DNA of 64,000 nucleotides, from assembly GCA_003388505.1 (NCBI GenBank), contig QQVO01000032.1:1-64000 (forward strand), in the 5' to 3' direction. Position 1 is the first letter of the stretch. Every line of letters begins with the position of its first letter. The translations under genes and the position numbers were made by a program. A model generated the notes under the pieces. That model was not told where the DNA came from and searched no databases. It was given only the letters and a program-made list of their open reading frames with translations. This document shows positions 26,009 to 34,347 of the stretch, piece after piece. Source of the stretch: Planctomycetota bacterium (GTDB lineage Bacteria; Planctomycetota; Planctomycetia; Planctomycetales; Planctomycetaceae).

Positions 26009-26431
26009 TCAGCTTTCCCCATGCAGGGTGAGGACAAGGCGGCGCGGGCCGGCGCGGTCGCGGTGCTCGCAGAGGTAGACGCCCTGCCAGGTTCCGAGAG
26101 CGAGTCGCCCCTGGGTGATCGGCACAGAGACGCTGCAGCCGAGAAGCGAGGACTTGACGTGGGCGGGCATGTCGTCCGGCCCCTCCATGGTGTGGACGTA
26201 AGGGAAGTCTTCCGGAGCGATTGCGCTGAACGAGGATTCCAGATCGACGCGGACATCCGGATCGGCGTTCTCGTTGACGGTGAGTGACGCGGATGTGTGC
26301 TGAATGAAGATGTGGAGGAGGCCGACCTGGATGTCCCGAAGCTCGGGCAATGCGTCGACGATTTTCGGGGTGATCAGATGAAATCCGCGTGAATACGCGG
26401 GGAGCGTTGTCGAGCGTTGAAACCAGGGCAT
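26009..26431 (-). CDS. YjbQ/UPF0047 family protein (secondary thiamine-phosphate synthase-like)
   Basis: From the ATG at 26431 the 140-residue protein reads MPWFQRSTTLPAYSRGFHLITPKIVDAL, then VGLLHIFIQHTSASLTVNENADPDVRVDLESSF, FPYVHTMEGPDDMPAHVKSSLLGCSVSVPITQGRLALGTWQGVYLCEHRD and RLVLTLHGES. HTSASLTVNENADPDV and the MPAHVKSSLLG block are the UPF0047 signature with conserved His and Asp residues. The E. coli homologue can act as a weak thiamine-phosphate synthase, but the true role is unsettled. Inverted REP-like repeats lie on both sides. Confidence 0.93.
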   Translation of the reverse strand: MPWFQRSTTLPAYSRGFHLITPKIVDALPELRDIQVGLLHIFIQHTSASLTVNENADPDVRVDLESSFSAIAPEDFPYVHTMEGPDDMPAHVKSSLLGCSVSVPITQGRLALGTWQGVYLCEHRDRAGPRRLVLTLHGES

Positions 26432-26809
26432 GTGGTGTATCTTGCGATGTGGTGCGAGGATGCTGCTGCGAGCGGTCGCTGACGATTGTGGACGGCGGAC
26501 GAGCCGCAAGGCGACGACCGAATGCGTCGTGCTGCTTGTTCCGGCGGGGGGAACGGTGACTTTCAAAGTCTCAGCCAGTATAAACGAGTGCAGCCTCAAC
26601 CGGGAGTTGACGGAACGGGAAGCAAATGGGAGCACGAATCCCGCAGGGTTCCGTGCGGTGTCAGCCATTTCGAGCATCCCTCAATAGAGCCCTGACAGGG
26701 CACGAGTCGTGCCTGACGCTCACCTCCGGTTGCGCCGAAGTTGTCGTCGGCCGACGTTTCGGAGTGATCCGGCGTTGCTGGCGAGTTTGTACCCCCGAGG
26801 AACTGTTCG
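26432..26809. other. 378-bp intergenic region with palindrome and right REP-like copy
   Basis: No gene is supported. A perfect 13-bp palindrome GACTTTCAAAGTC lies at 26558-26570 and the right REP-like repeat at 26631-26702. A TATAAA box occurs at 26579 but no matching -35 element is at proper spacing. Confidence 0.5.
26631..26702 (-). repeat. REP-like repeat, right copy (inverted)
   Basis: Starts with AGCACGAATCCCGCAGG (26631-26647) and ends with AGCCCTGACAGGGCA (26688-26702), the reverse complement of the end blocks of the 25756-25826 copy at nearly equal spacing (72 versus 71 bp). Confidence 0.7.
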
Positions 26810-27160
26810 ATGACCGACAGCCATTGCAGTCGCCGGGATTTCGCGCGCCGCCTCGCCCTCGGGACCGGTTCGCTCGCCCTCGCCGGAACATCAGTCGTTG
26901 CAGATGAGAACACGCCTGAGGGCGAATCTGGCAAAGACAGTGAGAAGGAAGCGGACGCACCGCCGGCGCCGGAAGCCGAGGACTATCTGCTGGCGTCGCT
27001 GTTGTTGAGTTATCCGTCCGAACATCTGACCGATGCGATGCTGGTGGGGATTCGCTCGCAACTGAGCCGCAGCCGGCGGCAGGCAGAGCGTCTGCGGAGC
27101 GTCTCTTTGGACAATTCGGACGAACCGGCGTTTGTTTTTCGCGCCTACCGAAAGGACTGA
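26810..27160 (+). CDS. Small Tat-exported protein of unknown function
   Basis: The 116-residue protein begins TDSHCSRRDFARRLALGTGSLALAGTSVVA, a twin-arginine leader (SRRDF). An acidic, low-complexity linker follows (DENTPEGESGKDSEKEADAPPAPEAED), then a helical tail (YLLASLLLSYPSEHLTDAMLVGIRSQLSRSRRQAERLR). It ends three bases before the YceI gene start, so the two genes are cotranscribed and the product may be an accessory to that periplasmic protein. The family was not recognised. Confidence 0.7.
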   Translation: MTDSHCSRRDFARRLALGTGSLALAGTSVVADENTPEGESGKDSEKEADAPPAPEAEDYLLASLLLSYPSEHLTDAMLVGIRSQLSRSRRQAERLRSVSLDNSDEPAFVFRAYRKD

Positions 27161-27163
27161 TTG

Positions 27164-27871
27164 ATGTTTTCTTCTCTTCGTTATCGACGGCGGGCGTTAT
27201 CGTCTGTGTTCGTCACAGGCCTGCTGGCTGCGATTGTGATCCCGACCGGTCAACCCGGCTGTCGCCTGTTGGCGGATGATGAGGAGGCAGCGAGCGAACT
27301 CAGGCCGGGCGACGTCGATCCCGAGACGTCGCGGGTGTATGTGTGGATCGGCAAGCGGCGGCTGGGACACGAACACGGAGTGGAGGGCCGGGTCAAAGAG
27401 GGGCGACTCAAGCTCAACGCCCGTGAGGATGCGGGAGAGATCGTCTTCGACATGAAGTCTTTCTCGGCCGACACCGCGGAGGCCCGGAAGTACGTCGGAC
27501 TGGAGGGAACGACAGACCAGGACGAACAGGCGGACGTCACGAAGACGATGCTCGGGAAGAGCGTGCTCAACGTCGACGACCACCCGACGGCGACATTTGC
27601 AATCGGGCGGGCGCCGCTGCTCGTTGAGAAGACCGACGACGGCGACTCACAATATCTGCTCGAAGGGGAATTCACGCTGTGCGGCGAGACGCAAGCGTTG
27701 AAAGTCGTCGCGGCGGCCGTTGAAGAAAAAGACGGGCAGGTGAGATTGCGAGGGAATTTCACCATCAAGCAGAGCGACTTTGGGATCAAACCGTACCGGG
27801 CGTTCGGAGGCATCGTCGCGGTGACGGATGAGATCAGAATCTACGGCGACCTGTGGATCGTCGCGGAATGA
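27164..27871 (+). CDS. YceI-family periplasmic protein
   Basis: The 235-residue protein has a signal peptide (LSSVFVTGLLAAIVIPTGQPGCRLLA). The YceI lipocalin-like body follows: VYVWIGKRRLGHEHGVEGRV, GEIVFDMKSFSAD, TKTMLGKSVLNVDDHPTATFAIG, LEGEFTLCGETQALKVV and RGNFTIKQSDFGIKPYRAFGGIVAVTDEIRIYGDLWIV. YceI proteins bind long isoprenoid or lipid ligands in a beta barrel. The HEHGVEG segment, like the LGHEHG of the family, is present. It lies directly downstream of a small Tat protein. Confidence 0.9.
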   Translation: MFSSLRYRRRALSSVFVTGLLAAIVIPTGQPGCRLLADDEEAASELRPGDVDPETSRVYVWIGKRRLGHEHGVEGRVKEGRLKLNAREDAGEIVFDMKSFSADTAEARKYVGLEGTTDQDEQADVTKTMLGKSVLNVDDHPTATFAIGRAPLLVEKTDDGDSQYLLEGEFTLCGETQALKVVAAAVEEKDGQVRLRGNFTIKQSDFGIKPYRAFGGIVAVTDEIRIYGDLWIVAE

Positions 27872-27901
27872 TTGGCCGGTGCGCGTCGGTTGGAGAAGAT
27901 C

Positions 27902-28825
27902 ATGCAACTCGGTTTTGTGAGCGCGATTCTTCCGGATCTTTCTCTGGAGGAGGTGCTGCGATTTGCGGCTGAGACGGGTTACGACTGTGTCGAGGTGATG
28001 TGCTGGCCGGTGAGCAAGGCTGAGCGACGCTACGCGGGGGTGACGCACGTTGACGTGACGGAGTTCAGCCAGTCGGACGCCGACCGGATCAATGAGCTTG
28101 CCGAGACGGCCGGGGTCGCGATCAGCGGACTGGGGTATTATCCCAACCCACTCTCTCCCGACGCGGACGAGTCCCGGTTGGCTGTGGAACACATCGGCAA
28201 GGTCATCGCGGCCGCTGCCATGCTGGGCGTCGGCCGGATGAACACGTTCGTGGGGCGCGATTGGACGAAATCGGTGGATGAGAACTGGCCGCGGTTCGCG
28301 GAAACGTGGAAGCCGCTCGTCGAAACAGCCGAGGCCGCGAAGGTCAAAGTCGGCATCGAGAACTGTCCGATGTTGTTTTCCGCAGACGAATGGCCGGGAG
28401 GGAAAAACCTGGCAACGACTCCCGCGATCTGGCGGCGGATGTTCGAGGAGATTCCGAGTCCGTATTTCGGACTCAATTACGATCCGTCGCATATGATCTG
28501 GCTGCACATCGACTACGTCGCCCCGCTGCGGGCATTCGCCGACCGGTTGCATCATCTGCACGCGAAGGACGTGCGGATTGACGTCGACCGGCTGAACGAC
28601 GTCGGCATCATGGCGCATCCCAACGAGTACCATACTCCGAAGATTCCGGGCCTGGGGGACGTCGACTGGGGACGATTTTTCTCTGTGCTGACCGACATCG
28701 GATACGACGGGCCGATCTGCGTCGAAGTGGAAGACCGGGCCTACGAGGGCTCGCTGGAGCTGCGAAAGGCGTCGCTCCGGCAGAGTGCAACCTATCTCCG
28801 CAACTTCCTGCCGCGCGTCGGCTAG
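27902..28825 (+). CDS. Sugar phosphate isomerase/epimerase (xylose-isomerase-like TIM barrel)
   Basis: The 307-residue protein, with a GGAGAAG site before the ATG at 27902, opens [32 protein letters not shown]. Metal-binding residues of the AP-endonuclease-2/xylose-isomerase barrel are visible: Glu in VGIENCPML, Asp and His in [11 protein letters not shown], His in [12 protein letters not shown], and Glu in [10 protein letters not shown]. It probably interconverts a keto sugar and its epimer. It heads the sugar-related run (ROK kinase, deoC, cinA) downstream, after a 156-bp gap holding a dispersed repeat. Confidence 0.9.
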   Translation: MQLGFVSAILPDLSLEEVLRFAAETGYDCVEVMCWPVSKAERRYAGVTHVDVTEFSQSDADRINELAETAGVAISGLGYYPNPLSPDADESRLAVEHIGKVIAAAAMLGVGRMNTFVGRDWTKSVDENWPRFAETWKPLVETAEAAKVKVGIENCPMLFSADEWPGGKNLATTPAIWRRMFEEIPSPYFGLNYDPSHMIWLHIDYVAPLRAFADRLHHLHAKDVRIDVDRLNDVGIMAHPNEYHTPKIPGLGDVDWGRFFSVLTDIGYDGPICVEVEDRAYEGSLELRKASLRQSATYLRNFLPRVG

Positions 28826-28851
28826 AGCAGAGTGCTCTACCACGTGTCCCC

Positions 28852-28926
28852 GTCGAGTGGTTTTCGCCTGTCGAGCCGGTGATTCCGCGAGACAGATCGC
28901 CAACACTGATTTACAACGCGCAATAA
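28852..28926 (+). repeat. Dispersed ~75-bp repeat, copy A
   Basis: A second copy lies at 62977-63051 in the opposite orientation. The 23 bases at 28884-28906 (including GCGAGACAGATCGCCAACAC) are identical to 63018-62996. Flanking identity is partial. It sits between the isomerase and ROK genes. Confidence 0.7.
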
Positions 28927-28981
28927 ATCAAACACCGGTCACGACGAGCAGACTTCTACCCCGGGTGGCTGACGACGAATC

Positions 28982-29959
28982 ATGGCAGACATTTACGCAG
29001 GAGTTGATCTGGGCGGGACGTCGGTCAAGTGCGCGCTGGGCACGGCCGACGGGGAGATGGTCGCGGAAACGAAAATCGCGACGACTGCCCACGAGGGAGC
29101 GGAAACGGTCCTGGAGAGAATCGGCGAGGCCATTGAGGATCTCGTGAATGAGACGGGCAGCCGGCCGGTTTCCCTGGGGATGGGTGTTCCCGGCTTGGTC
29201 GACATTCAAGAGGGCGTCACCCGGTTTCTGCCGAACCTGGCCGGTCACTGGAAGGACGTTCCGGCGGGCCCGATTCTGAGCGACGCGCTCGGTTGCCCTG
29301 TGCAACTTCTGAACGACGTGCGGACGGCGACGCTGGGTGAATTGACGTTCGGCCACGGCCGGGGAGTCAACACGATGGCGTTCTTCGCGCTGGGTACGGG
29401 CGTGGGAGGCGGGATCGTCGTGGATGGAAAACTGAGGCTGGGACCGCTGGGTGCGGCCGGGGAACTGGGACACATGACGATTCTGCCGGACGGTCCTCCG
29501 TGCGGATGCGGCAGCCGCGGTTGTGTCGAGACGCTGGTGGGGGCGCCGGCCATCGTGGCCGAGGGGATCCGGTTGATGCGCATCGGATTGGCGCCACGTC
29601 TGCGGGAGCTGGTGGAAGGCGATATTACGCGGATCACGCCGCGCGAGATGGCGGAGGCGGCGCACTCGGGGGACGAGGATGTGAAGGAGGCGATTGTGCG
29701 GGCGGCGGGTTATCTGGGGTTGGCCGTGGCGAACACGATCACCGTGCTGCACCCCGAACTCGTGGTGTTGGGGGGAGGCGTGGCGAACATGGGAGATCTG
29801 ATTTTTGACCGCGTCCGCGAAGTCGTTCAGGAGGACGTGCGAATGTTTCCGGCTGACGAGGTGCGGATCGAATCCTCGCTGTTGGAAGAAAAAGCGGGCG
29901 TGATGGGAGCGCTGGCGCTGGCATCGAGGGGGATCGATGCGGCCGGCAAGTCCGATTGA
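28982..29959 (+). CDS. ROK-family sugar kinase (glucokinase-like)
   Basis: The 325-residue protein has the ROK ATP-site start (YAGVDLGGTSVKCALG), substrate and catalytic Asp in LLNDVRTATLGEL, FFALGTGVGGGIVVDG, and GELGHMTI. The zinc motif is complete (CGCGSRGCVETLVG). The C-terminal VVLGGGVANMGDL block closes the ATP site. It phosphorylates glucose or a related hexose in the cytoplasm. The gene overlaps the start region of deoC, so they form an operon. Confidence 0.94.
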   Translation: MADIYAGVDLGGTSVKCALGTADGEMVAETKIATTAHEGAETVLERIGEAIEDLVNETGSRPVSLGMGVPGLVDIQEGVTRFLPNLAGHWKDVPAGPILSDALGCPVQLLNDVRTATLGELTFGHGRGVNTMAFFALGTGVGGGIVVDGKLRLGPLGAAGELGHMTILPDGPPCGCGSRGCVETLVGAPAIVAEGIRLMRIGLAPRLRELVEGDITRITPREMAEAAHSGDEDVKEAIVRAAGYLGLAVANTITVLHPELVVLGGGVANMGDLIFDRVREVVQEDVRMFPADEVRIESSLLEEKAGVMGALALASRGIDAAGKSD

Positions 29960-29979
29960 TTCGGTGCCGTGGGGCGAAC

Positions 29980-30708
29980 GTGGAATACAGCTACAGCGAC
30001 ATTGCGAAGATGATCGACCACTCGCTGCTGAAGCCGACGCTGACGCAGCGGGAACTGGAGGCGGGGATTCAACTGGCGCTGGCTTATGACGTCGCGAGCG
30101 TGTGCATTCTGCCTTACTACCTGCGGCGCTGCGCCTCGCTGCTGAAGGGGAGCGGCGTGAAGGCGAGCACGACGATCGGGTTTCCTCACGGCGGACACAC
30201 AACCGCGATCAAGAAAGCGGAAGCGGAGCGGGCGATCGCGGACGGCTGCGAAGAACTCGACATGGTGGTCAACATCAGCCAGGTGCTGTCGGGGCAGTGG
30301 GACGTGGTGCGGGATGACATTGCCGCAGTGATCGAAGTGGCTCACGCCGCCGCGCAGAAGGTGAAAGTGATCTTCGAGAACTGCTACCTGGACGACGAAC
30401 AGAAACAGCGGCTGTGCCGGATCTGCAGCGAACTGCGGGCTGACTGGGTGAAGACCTCCACGGGTTACGGCAGCGGCGGCGCCACGCTGGAGGACCTGAA
30501 ACTGATGGTCGACAACGTCGACGACGGAGTGCAGGTGAAGGCGGCCGGCGGCGTGCGCGATCTCGACAAGCTGCTGGAAGTGCGCAGGTTGGGCGTGACC
30601 CGGATCGGCGCGAGCGCGACGCAGACGATTCTCGACGAATGCCGGCGACGGCTGGAGTTGCCGCCGATCGATCCGCCGGTGGAGTCGTCGACGGCGGTGG
30701 GGTATTGA
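29980..30708 (+). CDS. deoC: Deoxyribose-phosphate aldolase
   Basis: The roughly 242-residue protein has the DeoC landmarks: AKMIDHSLLKPTLTQRELEAG (substrate Asp), VCILPYYLRRC, TIGFPHGGHT, ELDMVVNISQVLSGQWD, KVIFENCYL, and VKTSTGYGSGGAT with the Schiff-base Lys. VQVKAAGGVRDLDKLLE contains the second Lys. It cleaves 2-deoxyribose-5-phosphate to glyceraldehyde-3-phosphate and acetaldehyde. A TTG at 29956 overlapping the ROK stop is possible, but the GTG at 29980 is closer to the conserved start. It ends five bases before cinA. Confidence 0.95.
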   Translation: MEYSYSDIAKMIDHSLLKPTLTQRELEAGIQLALAYDVASVCILPYYLRRCASLLKGSGVKASTTIGFPHGGHTTAIKKAEAERAIADGCEELDMVVNISQVLSGQWDVVRDDIAAVIEVAHAAAQKVKVIFENCYLDDEQKQRLCRICSELRADWVKTSTGYGSGGATLEDLKLMVDNVDDGVQVKAAGGVRDLDKLLEVRRLGVTRIGASATQTILDECRRRLELPPIDPPVESSTAVGY

Positions 30709-30713
30709 ACCGA

Positions 30714-31982
30714 ATGCACGCAGAGATTGTTGCGATCGGGAGTGAACTGACGTCGGGGCAGAAGCTCGACACGAACAGTCAGTGGCTCAGTCTGCAACTG
30801 GCGGATCTTGGGATTGCGGTGCGGTATCACACGACAGTGGCCGATGACCTGGCGGCGAACGTGGAGGTTTTGAGAGCGGCTGTGACGCGGGCCGACGTGG
30901 TGCTGATTACCGGAGGACTGGGGCCGACGTTGGACGACCTGACCCGCGATGCGCTGGCGGAACTGGCGGGAGTGCCGCTCGTGTGTGACGAGGCGTCTCT
31001 GGCGTTTGTCGAGACGTTTTTTCAGCACCGCGGTCGCGAGATGCCGGAACGGAACCGGGTGCAGGCGATGTTTCCCGAGGGCAGCGAACCGCTGCCGAAT
31101 CCGGTGGGGACTGCGCCGGGAATCTGGATGACGCTGCCGTCGCCGGGTTCGGAGCGGACCTGTCTGATCGCGGCGCTGCCCGGCGTGCCGAGCGAAATGT
31201 ACCGGATGTTTCGCGAGCAGGTGCGCCCGCGATTGCCGGGCGGAAAACTCCTGATCCGGCGGGCGCGAATCAACTGCTTCGGCCTGGGGGAATCGGGAGT
31301 GGAGGAACTGTTGGGCGAGTTGACCGCACGCGGCCGTGACCCGGAGATCGGGATTACGGCTCACGAGGCAACAATCACCATGCGGATCGTGGCGCACGGC
31401 GTTTCCGAGGAGGAGTGCCGGCAGAAGATTGCGGAGGCGAGAACGGAAATCGGACGCAAGCTGGGACACTACGTCTTCGGCGAAGAGGACGACGAACTCG
31501 AGACTGCGCTGATTCGGATGCTGACTGCGGAAGGGCAGACTCTGGCCACAGCGGAGTCCGGCACGGGTGGATTGATGGCGCAATGGTTGACGGCCGTGGA
31601 GGGATTCGAGAAGGCGTATCTCGGCGGCGTGGTCGTGCCGACTGATGCGGCGCGTGAGGGGATTCTGCAGATCGATGAGACTGACGGCGCCGTGAGCGCG
31701 ACGACGGCCGCAGCGATGGCGGTCGCCTGCCGGGAACGCTTCGGCAGCGATTACGCACTGGCGGTGACGCAGTATCCGGCGATCAACCCGGAGCACGTGA
31801 TGGGCAACGCGCCGTTTGCATACCTGGCGCTGGCTGATCAGCAGGGCGCAGAGGCGCAGCAGATTTCCCTGGGCGGCAATCCGGCGATTCTTCGCAGCCG
31901 GACGGCGAAAGCGGCGTTGAACCTGCTGCGGTTGCGGTTGCTGCAATCATGCGGAGAAGCACAAGCACCGACACGCCGGTGA
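30714..31982 (+). CDS. cinA: CinA-family protein (nicotinamide-nucleotide amidohydrolase/ADP-ribose pyrophosphatase)
   Basis: The 422-residue protein has the two CinA modules. The N-terminal MoaB-like part reads MHAEIVAIGSELTSGQKLDTNSQWLS, LITGGLGPTLDDLTRDALA and ALPGVPSEMYRMF. The C-terminal PncC deamidase-like part reads LIRMLTAEGQTLATAESGTGGLMAQWLTAV. The catalytic Ser-Gly-Thr-Gly block is AESGTGG (usual AESCTGG, so the Cys is Gly). YALAVTQYP replaces the usual GVAGP segment. Function in NAD-salvage or repair is known for the family; the altered C-terminal motifs make the deamidase activity here less sure. Confidence 0.92.
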   Translation: MHAEIVAIGSELTSGQKLDTNSQWLSLQLADLGIAVRYHTTVADDLAANVEVLRAAVTRADVVLITGGLGPTLDDLTRDALAELAGVPLVCDEASLAFVETFFQHRGREMPERNRVQAMFPEGSEPLPNPVGTAPGIWMTLPSPGSERTCLIAALPGVPSEMYRMFREQVRPRLPGGKLLIRRARINCFGLGESGVEELLGELTARGRDPEIGITAHEATITMRIVAHGVSEEECRQKIAEARTEIGRKLGHYVFGEEDDELETALIRMLTAEGQTLATAESGTGGLMAQWLTAVEGFEKAYLGGVVVPTDAAREGILQIDETDGAVSATTAAAMAVACRERFGSDYALAVTQYPAINPEHVMGNAPFAYLALADQQGAEAQQISLGGNPAILRSRTAKAALNLLRLRLLQSCGEAQAPTRR

Positions 31983-32041
31983 GCAAAGTAGAAGTCGGGT
32001 CCGGTGAGTGCAAGCGCGGGTAGGATTGGCCTCCGTCTCAA

Positions 32042-32836
32042 TCAGTTCGCCCAGGGCGCTGTGCTGGACTCGCCTGCTTCAGCGGGGGGAGCCGGCTGGG
32101 ATTCGGCGGGGGGGGCCGGCTTGGGTTCGCGGCCGCTGGTGAACTGAATCTGCGGAGGTTCCTCTGTCGTTTCGGTGATGGGCGCAGGCGCGGCGAACGA
32201 CACAAAATCGGGCACGGACTTGCGCTCCCAGGCGGCCCGCCCGGTGGTGCCGCGTTTGACTTCTTCCTTGAGCGTTCCGGAACGATAGGGGCCGACACCG
32301 GCGACGAACCAGTTGCTGTCGTCGGAATTGGCCAGCGACTGGCCCCCGAGACCGAGTGATTTGCCGGTGGCGGCCTCGTAGGCGACGAGGCCGATTTTTG
32401 CGGTTCCGCCCTGCCTGGTGCGGGTCATCAACCGCACTTCGGGCAGCGTGACCATGCCGGGCAATGCGATCTCGGGGACGCCGACGTACGACTCGGACGA
32501 CGTGGTGCCGACGGCGCCGGCGCGAGGTTCGACGACAACCGTTGCCTGGTCAACAGCAGGAACCATCGTGGCGCCGGCGTTCATCAAGCGGTGCCTCAGC
32601 GACGCGATGAGGTAGCCTTTGTCGACGCAATCGACGTACTTTTCCTCGAGGAACACGGCCTGCCCGTTAAACGGCTGAAAGTTGACCTTGTCGAGGGCGT
32701 GATCGATCGCGTTGGAGATGAGCATTTGCTCGGTCGCCGTCCGGGCCGTATTCGAAGTCTTGGTCGAGGTGCAGCCCGGCGACGCCGAAAAAGCGAGGGC
32801 GATGGTCAACAAAAGCAGGCTGTGCGGGGCCGTCAT
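32042..32836 (-). CDS. Putative lipoprotein, DUF6655-like
   Basis: The 264-residue protein has a signal sequence (LLLLTIALAFSASPGCTSTK) with a Cys at the predicted cleavage point; the lipobox is non-ideal (SPGC). Conserved-looking blocks are TATEQMLISNAIDHALDKV, YVDCVDKGYLIASLRHRLM and TVVVEPRAGAVGT, then AKIGLVAYEAATGKSLG. The C-terminus is Pro/Ala/Glu-rich (PKPAPPAESQPAPPAEAG). It resembles planctomycete DUF6655 lipoproteins, a family of unknown role; the family assignment is from memory of its signature and is tentative. Confidence 0.72.
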   Translation of the reverse strand: MTAPHSLLLLTIALAFSASPGCTSTKTSNTARTATEQMLISNAIDHALDKVNFQPFNGQAVFLEEKYVDCVDKGYLIASLRHRLMNAGATMVPAVDQATVVVEPRAGAVGTTSSESYVGVPEIALPGMVTLPEVRLMTRTRQGGTAKIGLVAYEAATGKSLGLGGQSLANSDDSNWFVAGVGPYRSGTLKEEVKRGTTGRAAWERKSVPDFVSFAAPAPITETTEEPPQIQFTSGREPKPAPPAESQPAPPAEAGESSTAPWAN

Positions 32837-33055
32837 GGGAGTCCTTTCCCGGGAACAGCGTCAAATGGCCGAAAATGTCTGGTCGCGGTGCGAGCGTGTA
32901 CACGAAGCGACGGCCGCTCGTCAATCCCTTTCGAGGAAAGGAGGCGGCCGACAGGCGCTTCAACGCCTTAATAGAACAGGGGTTGCGTATCGTGGCGGGG
33001 CCCGCGGACTCGTTGAGCACCGGTTCAGCGGCGAAACCTGCCGCGCCGGCGGAGG

Positions 33056-34066
33056 TTACGCTTCGATAAAGGGCGCGGCGATTTTGTCCAACCCGACGAT
33101 TTCCGCACGGTCGCCGGCCTGGTCGACGATCTCGCAGATCATCTTGATCGTTTTGAACTCGGGATCTTCGACGACCATGCAGGACGGGTGACAGAGAAAG
33201 TCGAAGACGCCGCCGGTTTCGACGGCCCACTCCACCGCCATGCGGATCGCCTTGAGAAAATAGTCGAGCTTCCAATAGGTGGAGCGGAAGGCGCCGACGT
33301 CGCTGATGGGGCTCATCGGAACCTCGACGAGTCCCGTGGGGTAGACGAACGGCTGGGATTCGGTTTGCGCCCGGACGATGTCTTTGTAGACCTCTGCGGA
33401 CGGTTCCTGCATCGGTTCGCCGTACTTGTGAGCGGGATATTTGCAACTGGCCCAGTTGAAGCCGAGGTCGAGCAGCATCTGCTGGATGTCCTCGCGTCCG
33501 TTGAGGGCGTCGCGGAAGCCGCCGGGAGTGCGGAAACCGTTGACGTCGATGCCGCAGCGGTCTTTCAGTCCGATGGTGGTCAGCTTGATGTTTTCGTACA
33601 GCACCTGTTCGGTGGACATGCCTTCGACCAGCCACGGCGCGCGCTGAAAGCGGAACTGCGTCTCCACGGGCGAAGAGGCGAGCAAGTAGACGTGGTCGTA
33701 GGTGTGATTGCCGATCGGATGTCCGCCCGCGCTGATTTCCTTCAGCCAGTCGACATTTGGTTGCTCGAGGACGCGGCCGACGCAGAAGAAGTGGATGATT
33801 CCGCCGAGATCCCTGGCGATCCGGGCGGCTTCGACGGAGTAGTCCTTTGTGGGTTGATCGAGATTGCCTTTCTGATAGTCCCACTCGGTCATGCCGCGCT
33901 CGGGGTAGTGGCGGCTCATTTCGAGATCGAGCGTGATGGCGATCTGGGCCTTGTTGGAAGGAGCGGGAGCGGCGAACGCTCTCGGCAGGCAGAGCGAGAC
34001 GGACGAGCCAGCCAGTGCGGCGAGCATGCTGCGGCGGGTGAGAGGAGTGTCGGGTGCGACCATCAT
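33056..34066 (-). CDS. Polysaccharide deacetylase-family protein (CE4-like)
   Basis: The 336-residue protein has a Tat-type leader (TRRSMLAALAGSSVSLCLPRAFA). The NodB-homology domain reads AQIAITLDLEMSRHY (motif 1), GGHPIGNHTYDHVYLLA (motif 2, the His-x3-His metal pair), NGFRTPGGFRDAL (motif 3) and a late VFDFLCHPSCM. The first motif has only one Asp at the usual DD position (LDLE), so the second, metal-binding Asp is not obvious. It probably acts in the periplasm on acetylated glycans. It is divergent from the sulfatase gene that follows at 34348. Confidence 0.85.
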   Translation of the reverse strand: MMVAPDTPLTRRSMLAALAGSSVSLCLPRAFAAPAPSNKAQIAITLDLEMSRHYPERGMTEWDYQKGNLDQPTKDYSVEAARIARDLGGIIHFFCVGRVLEQPNVDWLKEISAGGHPIGNHTYDHVYLLASSPVETQFRFQRAPWLVEGMSTEQVLYENIKLTTIGLKDRCGIDVNGFRTPGGFRDALNGREDIQQMLLDLGFNWASCKYPAHKYGEPMQEPSAEVYKDIVRAQTESQPFVYPTGLVEVPMSPISDVGAFRSTYWKLDYFLKAIRMAVEWAVETGGVFDFLCHPSCMVVEDPEFKTIKMICEIVDQAGDRAEIVGLDKIAAPFIEA

Positions 34067-34347
34067 TGCTTCTCTGGTGGGAGGCGAGATCGGTTCCGGA
34101 TTGCATGGAGCCGGCAGGTTTCCCCATGCTCTCGGGAACAGGCCGACGCGTCAACTGCGGGGACGCGGGCCGGATTGCTTACAAGCATGGCAATCTCACA
34201 GGTGATTCGGGTGGACTGAGTACTCGGTCGCGGAAGGAAGACGGCGTGCCCTTCATTCGATGAACAGGGCCTGTAGACTGTGCAGGTGGATCTGTGAGAA
34301 TTGTCCACAGGTCTTTGAGTCCGCCTGCATGCTGATGGGAGTGACAC

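Noticed and set aside
28785-29147. Small ORF beginning in the gap before the ROK gene
   Set aside because: It overlaps the ROK gene in another frame and the part outside it is the dispersed repeat; no domain is visible.
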